Source: Cenococcum geophilum 1.58 (taxonomy: Eukaryota > Ascomycota > Dothideomycetes > Gloniales > Gloniaceae). From it: DNA of 64,000 nt. Below the pieces are notes generated by a model that saw only the letters and a list, made by a program, of their open reading frames with translations, was not told the origin of the DNA and made no database searches. Positions 55,424-64,000 of the stretch are shown here, one piece after another. How positions within the stretch are numbered: the stretch's first letter is position 1; every line of letters starts with the position of its first letter. Position numbers and translations under genes: made by a program. The stretch covers positions 937,610 through 1,001,609 of the forward strand of contig KV748206.1 of NCBI GenBank assembly GCA_001692895.1, written 5' to 3'.

Positions 55424-55509
55424 AATTTTGACCCGAGTTTATAAGTAATAAGCCAATCAATTTTAGAGCTTTATTATATCGACTTTAATTAATATATATA
55501 GAGATAAGG

Positions 55510-56294
55510 TTTTCCAGGGGGAGACCCCCTGGAACCCCCCTATATAGAGCTTTTACTTAATTTAGAAGTAGTAGTAAGATTAAGGCGCCTTAGTTACTGC
55601 TAGGTAAGGATCTACTACAGTAACCGAGGCGCCCTACTTAAGCTGGGCTTAAGGATTATATTGGTTACGAATCTAGTATATATTTAGACTGCAGAGCTTT
55701 AATACAGAGCCCTCTACGTAGGATTTAATATAGTAGATTATAATTCCAATTTAAAGCTTTATATACTAAATATTTTTAATACCTAATAACTAAATCGCCG
55801 CATAGCTGGAATTAAAGTAAGTCTACTACTCTAACTTAATTAAATACGCGTGTAGGAAGAGATATAACTATATACAGAGACGTTTAATATAATTAAGTAA
55901 CTACGTTATTGCCTACCCAGTTCGGACGTATAACAACGTAATGGCTTGGCGATAATGTAATAGCTTAGCGCCGAGTAATGGGAGGGGGGAGGAGGGGGAG
56001 GAGATTAGGGGTGGCTCGGCCACTATAAGAAGGTCGTAATATTAGTATAGTGTTAAACTTTAAAAATCGTATCCCGGGAGCTTAATTAACAACCCCTATA
56101 TAAAATATTAATAACGTTTAATTATAGAGCTTTAAACCGGTAGATCTCCTAGGAATACCTATTATAAGTAACTCCGAGTATAAAATTTAGAATATTTAGT
56201 AGTGGTATAAGTATGGGATAGGGGTACATATTTACGTTCCCAAATGTCGTTATATAATGCAATTTTTAGGTAACAAAAACCGCCGTTAATTTTG
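55510..56294. other. Helitron 3' region, non-coding
   Basis: AT-rich, with a GGGGGAGACCCCC palindrome near 55520 shared with the 50-52 kb array and scattered TAGAGCTTTA units. No frame is supported. Confidence 0.5.
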
Positions 56295-57530
56295 CTTGAC
56301 TAATACCTACTAGAGGTTCCTCCGTCCTTCCTATCTCCTCTCTTACCTATCTCCTTGTCTAATACTGCCTATATTGCTATATTAACTAATAGATCCCTTA
56401 GTAGAGACTAGGGAGGGGTATTAGAGCGCCTCTAGCTCTTATAAGGAAGAAGAAAGAAGAAAAAAAAGGTATAAAGGAGGGAGTATTTATAGACGGAAGG
56501 AGGCCTATAAACGGGAGATTAGGCAGCTATAATATAAATATTAATATTGCTTAACTAACACCTACCGGACGCCCCTCCGTCCTTCCTATCTCCTCTCTTA
56601 CCCGTCTCCTTGTTAGATGCTATCTATATTACTATATTAACCAATAAATCCCTTAGTAGGGACTGGGGAGGGGTATTAGAGCACCTCTAGCTCTTATAAG
56701 GAAGAAGAAAGAAGAAGAGAGAAAGGTATAAAAAAGGGAGTATTTATAGATAGGAGGAGGCCTGCGAATGGGAGATTAGGCAGCTATAATATAGACATTA
56801 ATATTACTTAACTAATACTTACCGGACACCCCTCCATTCTTCCTATCTCCTCTCTTACCCGTTTCCTTATTAGATGCTATCTATATTACCACGTCAACTA
56901 ATAGATCCCTTAGTAGGGACTAGGGAGCACCTCTAGCTCTTATAAGGAAGAAAAAAAGAAGAAAAAAAAGTATAGAGAAGGGAGTATTTATAAATGGGAG
57001 GAGGCCTATAAATAGGAGATTAGGCAGCTATAATATAGACGTTAACGTTACTCGGCTAACACCTACTAGAGACTCCTCTATCCTTTCTATCTTCTCTCTT
57101 ACCCGTCTTCTCGTCTAATACTATCTATATTACTATATTAACTAATAGATCCCTTAATAGGGACTAAGGAGGAGTATTAGAGAACCACTAGCTCTTATAA
57201 GGAAGAAGAAAAGAAGAAAGGAAGGTATAGAGGAGGGAGTATTTATAGATGGGAGGAGGCCTATAAGTATAGGAGATTAGGCAGCTATAATATAGCCGTT
57301 AAAGTTGCTTAACTAACACCTACTAGAGGCTCCTCCATCCTTTTTATCTTCTCTCTCGCCCGTCTTCTTATTTAATGCTGTTTATATTACTATATTAACT
57401 AATAGATCCCTTAGTGGAGACTAAGGAGTATTAAAGTACCTCTAGCTCTTATAAGGAAGAAGAAAAGAAAAAAAGGAAGGTATAAAGAAGGGAGTATTTA
57501 TAGATGGGAGGAGGCCCTATAAGTATGTAA
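56295..57530. repeat. Five tandem copies of a ~255-bp unit
   Basis: Copies begin near 56295, 56550, 56807, 57051 and 57308, each with CTTAACTAA(T/C)ACCTAC at the start, CCTTCCTATCTCCTCTCTTA in the first third, AATAGATCCCTTAGTAGGGA in the middle and GGAGATTAGGCAGCTATAAT at the end. Units differ by transitions and short indels (244-257 bp). Located between the helicase pseudogene and the 3' hairpin. Confidence 0.9.
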
Positions 57531-57597
57531 TTTGGTAAGTACTAATAAGTATAAGATTCTCGTATAAGATGGGCTTGATTACTTACCAAAATACAAA
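57529..57597. repeat. Short inverted repeat ATTTGGTAAGTA
   Basis: ATTTGGTAAGTACTAATAAG at one side and GATTACTTACCAAAAT at the other frame a ~70-bp segment at the junction of the 255-bp array and the next region. It may be a tiny insertion. Confidence 0.5.
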
Positions 57598-58559
57598 ATA
57601 TCTCTGTTACTGCAGTGGTAGAGACGCCTTAAATATTTAATATAACCGACTACTAAGGCTGTTAATAAGTGAAAGGTAGGCTACCGATATAGTGCGAACG
57701 ATGTAGTTATTAATATCGTTTATAGCCTATTTTTGCTTTTAGTGTACGCGTAGATTATCCTTATATTTGGCGTAGAGCTAGTTATAGGTAGTAAGCTAAT
57801 TTAGGTCTAGCTTTGCTATTAATATAGCCGTAGGTAGTATGTCCCTTAGTATAGGCCGACTTAGTAGTTCTAGCTTTAGAAGATTGTTTTTCTTCTTAAA
57901 TAGTGCTATGCCTCGTTAGTTTTAGCTATATCTTAGATAATAAAGAACCATTAAATCCAATCGGATAGCTTATTAAGGATAAGGTTAATTTTTAATTCGG
58001 TAGAGGTTATTATTTTTAGAATTTAATAGGTTAGGAAGGGTCTAGGTTAGGGTCCAGCTAGCGTCTTAGCAGAACCTTATTTAGACATTCCGAACTTTTA
58101 ATTTAATTTATTAGTTTGTTTATTAGTCGGATTTTATTATAGGGAGCGCGATTAATAACCCCTACTAATAGCTCTAACTATGTCTAATTTTTAATTTATA
58201 AATTGGTAGATCTATAGGTAATAGTTATTTTTAAGTAGCTCTAGGTGCGGTATATATAAAATCTTAACTATAGCGTAGAGAAGTTGTGGCTGCTAATATG
58301 CGGTCTTAAGTAGCATATATTCTCAAAGGTCACGTAACTCCTTATATAAGTAACATTTCCGCCCTTTAAAAAAAATTTAAAAAATTCTAAAAACCAATTA
58401 ACGCTATAGACAGCAGTAATATTAATCCGGCAATACTGCCAATTCTCCTTATATACTATTGTATGTATATCTAACAGCTCTAGAAGTGGTAAGAAGGTAG
58501 GATAGATAGGGGGGTTAAAATTTAGAAAATTGGATTTCGCGGTTAAGATGTTTAAAAGT
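57598..58559. other. Helitron sequence downstream of helicase, unassigned
   Basis: AT-rich and stop-riddled. It may include the C-terminal end of the Rep-helicase or a further domain, but no motif was recognised. Confidence 0.4.
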
Positions 58560-61500
58560 TAGGAAACTAAGATAAATGCCGTATTCTCCGCTTACCTTTA
58601 AGCTAGTATATAATTTCCTAATTAGGAAAAGTCGTTTATAAGTAATTGCTACTGCCTCTGTGTAAAATCTTCTTATTATACCTCTTTAGTCTTACTTATA
58701 GATAACTAAAATCGTTTTATATTAAACCTACGTTTAAATATAAGCCCTAAAAGCTTCTTAACTTATGAGATTACTATATAGGTTAGCCCGGCTATTTTAT
58801 CCTTTTCCTTAATATCTAGAACTACCTAGTTAAGTATTAGGCCCTAGCTTTTATATACGGTAAGAGCAAAAGCTAGAGTAATTAGAAATTAACGCCATAA
58901 GTAAGAGCCTTTTATACCCTCTTACTTATAAAGCACGGAAAATATAGGGATAACTTTCTTACTATCCTGCCGAGTAAATAGGGCAGGTCCGTTATACCTA
59001 TCTACTGTAATTAGTAGTGACTAAGGCTGATCCTTTTTAATATCCGCGTGTCCCTTCTATATAATATCTTTAACTATACTAGTAGTACCATTTACTAAGC
59101 CTAGTTTAACCCAGATATTTTATATTAGCATTACTTTCGCGCTAATATATAGGGCTAGATTCTCTATAGTATTGCACTAATTAGAAGTAACTTTCCGTAT
59201 ACCTACACTAGTGTTAACTAATTTAATAGCCACTACTGGCTGTAAAAGGTCGCGAAGCCGAATAGCGTTATACTTACCTATAGCAGCGCGTGTGCTATAT
59301 AGCCGAATTACGTTATTAAAGCCCGTAACCTTATTAGTAGATAGGCCCTACTTATACCTAGTTAAAAAAAGCTTCTAGGTTAAATTACTTACAGAATCAC
59401 TACGTAGCTTTATAAAGGCGGTCCTAAATATAGAGCTCTTAGCGTTATTACCGCCCTACTGTATAACTTGATCTAGGACAGCTGTTTAGTTAATTACCTT
59501 ATAGGCTCCCTTTCTGTGGCTAGCGAGCTCTAACGGCCTAGTAAGTAGATTGCTGTATAAGGCCGCCTAACCTACAGGGGGAAGCTAATAGAAATTGCCT
59601 ACTAGCAAGATGTTTAAGCCTCTAAAGTAGTTATTATTACGCGTAGGGTAAATCTAACGGAGGCGGTGATTAATCTAGGCCAGATGTACTTGCCCAATTA
59701 TAGATTTCTTATTAAGGATAAGATAGTAAATATCCTTAAAAGCTTATTGTAGAGGCATAAAACTAGCAGTAGGTAATTTCTTAAACGGATGATTTACTGG
59801 CAACCTTAATAGATTATATATAGTTCTGCCGTTAATACTAAAGGCAGCTACCCCAATAGGGGTAGCTTAAGCTAATGGTAACGGCTTGCTATTAGCCCTT
59901 GCTATATTACAGAGCGTAATAAAAAAGACAGTAATAAAATATAATTTACCGGTTCCTACCTCTCTATTAACGTTAATCCGTAGTGGGGGGAGGGCTAAGG
60001 CCCGCTTGGATCTGCCTATAGTAATTAACTATAATATTATAGATATAACGCTAACCTAGTTATAAGGAGGACGGAGTTGCTATTTAGGATAGGCGGCTTT
60101 ACGGTAGAGGCTGTAGCCGTGCTTTCTACTAATAAGTCCTTTTATTACGCTGCGGGTACGTACCCTAATACGTACTTTAGTCGTAGTTGTAATTAAGCTC
60201 CCTATTACTAAGCCTGTTAGGATCCTTAATTTTAACTCTATTAGTATTTTAAACGCGGGCATACAGAGCCTTAAAGGACTGGTATAGCTCCAAGTCGTCT
60301 ACAAAATCGCCCTTAAACTTATTAATATTATTAGCAGTTTTATAACCTTCCTCTAGTTTCTAATTATAGAAGTAGTTAGGTAGGTGCTAATAAGAGTTAA
60401 TATAAGCCTAATAGGAAGCTATATAATTAGGGGCCCTAAATCTATTAGTATAAGCAGCTACTTCCTTATACTCCCTCTACGGGTAATAAAGAATAAGCTT
60501 TACACGGTAGAACTTAAAATACTACGGATAGGAACGATTGCCGTTATATTGCGGAAAGTATAATATAACTTAAGGCCTTACTCTTAGCCAACTCTTATAA
60601 GTAGAGTAATTAAAATAGAGTAGAAAATTAAGGAAAGTAACGTCCTATACCCTATCTGGGCGGCGCTTATATTTTTTATAGTTAGACAGTCCGCACCCAC
60701 TTAGTTGCCCATTATTAAGCTTATATATAGCGCTTTAATTGTCCTCCTAGTGGTAGTCTAAAGTTACTATATTTCTAGAGCCTTTATAAAGGGGAATATT
60801 AAGAAGCAAATGGCATACTTTCTAAGCTAACTAATTACGTTTAGCAATAAGCTTGTTTATAAACCTAGCCACAACCAAACTAAAGGCATAAAGGCTATTA
60901 GCGTACGGCTATACTAATTAGAGTAACTCCTAGTAGGAAGTCAACCTTTTCTCTTTCTTGCTGTAATACTTACCTATATAGTTAACTATTACTAATACGC
61001 TTATAGCGGGTAATATATTAATATTTGATATCCACGCTAATATTATAGCTGCATTATAACTATTAAGAAGCTTATCATTATGCTGTGGACAGAACGTCTA
61101 GTAATATAGATTTTAATCCTTTAATACAGCGGCCTTATTATAAAGAGATTGTGAAAAATAGAAGCGGCATTCCTTTGCTCTAGTAGAGCCTTTCTTTAAC
61201 CTTAAGCAGTAAGATTCGGTGCAATTGCGGTGCCGTTAAAATCGATTAAGGTAGGCAGTAAGAAGCTTACTAGTATTAAGCTGTTCTTTATAGCTAAGAG
61301 CAGAAGGATATTAGAGATCGGGAGGTCTAGATCGATTAGGATTAATTATAGATATAAAAGTAGCCTAGTACTTAGTAAAAGCCGCCCTTGATTTAATAGC
61401 TAACGGATTTAGCTTTGGGGCTATTAAACTCCATAAGAAGCTATATATATAGCCGCTACCTTATACCTACCACTTATATCAAGACCAAAAGTTAGTACTA

Positions 61501-63458
61501 TTAAATAGGCCTATAAGCACGTGCTTCCTAAACAGATCGAAGCGGCGATGCAGCCAGTAAGCAGTAATATGTAGATTATCGTTAAGATTCTAAGAAGCAA
61601 TCTGGTAGCGTTAAGCCTTATTAGCAGCCTTATATTCGTTAAATAGAGGTATATAAGAGTATAGATTATGCTAATATAGATTAGCAGCGCAAAGTATAAA
61701 GAATAGAGACCCGCTCTTAATATTCTTAGTATAAGCCGTAAGCTTATTTCTCTTATGCCTCTAATAAGGTCTAGTGCCCTTAAGGTTCTATATATACCGT
61801 ATAATCTTATTTAGTAACTAGCTACCCCTATTGCTATTTATAAGATTACTAAGCTTATTTAAAAATAAACTATTCTTATCTAATCGGCTATAGAGAAAGT
61901 AGGTGGCGTTAAGGGCTTGCTCTCTTATAATTTAATTAAACACATAGTAGCGAAATAAAGGGTAGCGGCCAAACCGACCGTCCTAATACTTAAGCATATG
62001 CTTGGCGTACGCAGCTAGGGTAACCATACGGCTTTGTGGTATGTTAAAATCGGCTTTACTATAAGGAAATAGAGTAGGAAAGGCGCTACGCATAATAAAA
62101 CTAGTTAATCGCTTAAAGAGAGGTGTCTATTATATAGTAGGAACCTTTAGGCCCGCTTATAAGTCTTATTAGTATTAAACCTTATAACCCAAAAGCTCTA
62201 ATTTATTAAGGTTAGGTACTAGATTAGGAACTAAAGTATCTAGTATATTGTTATTAAATTCGCCATTTAGTATATTACTGCTAAGCTTGGCAAGTAGAGG
62301 ATTAACAGCAGGACGTTATATAGGAGCAGTAGGGTAAGCCGTTGGGCCACTAGAATTAGACTTTAACTTATTAATATAAGGTAGCTAATCTAATATAGAG
62401 CCATTTTCGGGTAAGCTAGTAAGCTAGGTGCTATATATTTTAACGTTACGATAATTAGAATAATTGACCTTTAGAAAGTAAAGCCACTATGCTATAGTAA
62501 AGCGCCTTATAGTATACCGCTTAGTAAACCGCCGACTTAGGTATTTACTACCCTCTACTACTATAGGCCTTACGACCAGTATATTGAGTTTAGTAGGTAG
62601 CCGTGGCAGCTGCCTTTAGGTCTTTAGTATATTTTAGCCAAAGTAGTAAATATAGCCAGTATAGCGATATTACTGGCCGCGTATATGCACGACTTGTAGA
62701 TAAACGTATACGCGCGTAATTAGAAGCTCCTCTACCACGGTAAGTATAGGTAAGAAGCCAGGAACAGGCCCCGGATTAAGCCCGTTGCTATTACTAAATA
62801 GGGGAAAAAGGGTTGGATCCTTAAGGCTATCGGCGTCCTTAATATAGGCTTTATATACACCTATATTATTACCCTCCGTAGCTAGGCCTATTTGGAACTA
62901 CCGCTCCTTATAATAACTGCACGTCTTTATATATTTAGCCTATAATATACTCCTAAACTTCTTAATTCGCTCCCAATTAATAGCCGAAATAGGTAGTGGT
63001 ATAGCCGTAGCTAGAGCTTACTATAAGGGAGCTTACCGCAAGGGAGCTTACCGCGAGGAAGCTTACTATAAAGGAGCTTGCTATAAGGGAGCTTGCCGCA
63101 AAGAAGGTAATATTAGTAGTAGAGTAGGTATAGGAGCTAGTTCCGGCAAGGATGCATTTAGGCCATTTAGAGTGCCTCTTCTACTGTATAGAGCTTTATC
63201 TATGGTATATAGCAGAGGAGTAGGCGAGTAAGCTTTACCCCGCCAATTAAAAATGCAGTGTTCCCGCTATATTGCCCTAATTGTCTTCCGCCGTTAAGCC
63301 ATTTCGGGGGTATCTTAGCTATTCTAGCCGCGAGGTAGAAAGGCGTTCTTAGTATCGTTTTTAGGTAGAGCAAGTTACTAGCGCCTTATAGGACGATTCT
63401 TAGCAATAAAACCTAACTCTATAAGAGCTCTCCACTTATTTAAATTATATTTAGACAT
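58560..63458 (-). pseudogene. Helitron Rep-PIF1 helicase, RIP-mutated
   Basis: Minus strand, start near ATG 63458 (MSKYNLNKWRALIELGFIAK). The Rep half (about 61-62 kb) reads SLFFALRC, RRFDLFRKHVLIGLFNSTNF, EEQ-type QLNTSKLLTAYLNRFQRHRN, AKECRFYFSQ and NYIGKYYSKKEK. The HUH motif region reads GSGYI-SFLWSL where GSAHIHGFLW is expected, so both catalytic His are lost. The helicase half (about 58.6-60.0 kb) reads PLRINVNREVGTGKLYFIT (Walker A), YLILNKKSIIGQVHLA (Walker B, DE changed to NK), LNILLVGNFY-LPPVG, GLVNGTTSIVKDI and FALTVYKS-GLILN..VLDI. Many stops are TAG for Trp or Gln. No intact product is possible. Confidence 0.85.
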
Positions 63459-63518
63459 CGGGAAAATATTCGCAGGATGAGATTCAAGTAGACTTTGGTT
63501 TTCGCGTTTCGCGTAATT

Positions 63519-63665
63519 GACATGCAATTTAACCAACTTAACACGTAATTGACCAACTTGACACGCAGTTGACCTACTTAACATGCAATTTAACTAACTC
63601 AACACGCAGTTGACCTACTTAACATGCAATTTAACTAACTTGATATGCAGTTAACCTACTTAATA
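63519..63665. repeat. ~20-bp tandem repeat next to Rep start
   Basis: Alternating units AACTTGACACGCAGTTGACC and TACTTAACATGCAATTTAAC recur about seven times with single-base changes. They lie just upstream (element orientation) of the Rep ATG and could be promoter or Rep-binding repeats; function is inferred. Confidence 0.75.
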
Positions 63666-63784
63666 ACTTTAAAAGCTAACTATATATTTCTTAACGTGCG
63701 ATTAAGGTAAAGTTATATACTATATATTTAACTATTATATATAATCTTATACAATCTTATACAATCTCATACAATATTATAGTC

Positions 63785-64000
63785 TTATTACTTGGAGGCT
63801 CTGCACGAGGCTCTATATAAAGCTCTGCGTACAGAGGCTCTGCACAAAGCTCTGCGCATAGAGGCTCTACACGAAGCTCTACACGAAGCTCTGCGCATAG
63901 AGGCTCTGCACAAAGCTCTGCACGAAGCTTCGCATAAGGCTCTACACGAGGCTCTACACGAAGCTCTGCGTACAGAGGCTCTGCACGAAGCTCTGCACGA
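63785..64000. repeat. GCTCTGCACGAA tandem array at window edge
   Basis: Units GAGGCTCTGCACGAAGCTCT and CACAAAGCTCTGCGCATAGA are the inverse complement of the AGAGCTTCGTGC units at 49.9-52.0 kb. The array runs off the window. Confidence 0.85.

Larger units (their letters stand above)
55394..64000 (-). mobile_element. Autonomous-type Helitron (RIP-mutated), 5' end beyond window
   Basis: Its 3' terminus is at about 55394 (TAACATGCGG on plus), preceded in element orientation by a hairpin (ACGTTG/CAACGT, 55406-55423). It carries the Rep-helicase coding region on the minus strand (58.6-63.5 kb), a 255-bp tandem array downstream of it, and AGAGCTTCGTGC-type repeats at its 5' side (63.78 kb to the edge). 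More than 8.6 kb is visible. Insertion without an obvious duplication fits Helitrons, but the 5' junction is not in the window. Confidence 0.8.

Overview
The window is nuclear DNA from a filamentous ascomycete (Pezizomycotina). The gene families, short spliceosomal introns with CTAAC/CTGAC-type branch sites, and a sharp split between normal-composition genes and AT-rich, stop-riddled transposons all fit this. The stops are mostly TAG where a Trp or Gln codon is expected, the pattern left by repeat-induced point mutation (RIP). The species cannot be named from the sequence.

Gene-bearing segments: 1-12.6 kb holds the start of DNA polymerase alpha (-), oligoribonuclease REX2 (+), an arylamine N-acetyltransferase (+), the six-exon retromer gene VPS35 (-), a Ser/Thr-rich secreted protein (-), a decayed membrane-protein gene and an F-box-like protein gene (+). 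28.9-43.4 kb holds a WD40 protein resembling TFIIIC subunit Tfc6 (-), a RING-CH membrane E3 ligase (+), a PWI-like/proline-rich protein (-), a TANGO2/NRDE protein (-), a small hypothetical gene (-), a TB2/DP1/HVA22 protein (+) and MGM101 (-). One isolated MFS monocarboxylate-type transporter gene (-) lies at 46.9-48.3 kb. These are mostly unrelated housekeeping genes; no biosynthetic cluster is visible.

Transposon segments: 12.8-28.6 kb is a three-layer nest. A hAT DNA transposon (8-bp target duplication) was split by a Ty1/copia element (194-bp LTRs, 5-bp duplication), which was split by a Tad-like LINE (17-bp duplication). All six junctions can be read. 43.4-46.2 kb carries two solo LTRs with intact 5-bp duplications. 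48.4-53.8 kb is a mosaic of mariner-like TIR elements sharing a TTATCGATAA core, a 3.2-kb TIR element that appears to have received a Helitron-related insertion built of tandem repeats, a 49-bp perfect palindrome, and a 0.7-kb element with very long inverted repeats. 55.4 kb to the window end is a large RIP-mutated Helitron with a Rep/PIF1-helicase pseudogene on the minus strand; its 5' end lies outside the window.

No active host-defence system, CRISPR array or rRNA/tRNA gene was found. The most unusual material is the repeat architecture: the datable nest, the satellite-rich Helitron pair, and the TTATCGATAA element family, one copy of which carries the palindromic insertion.
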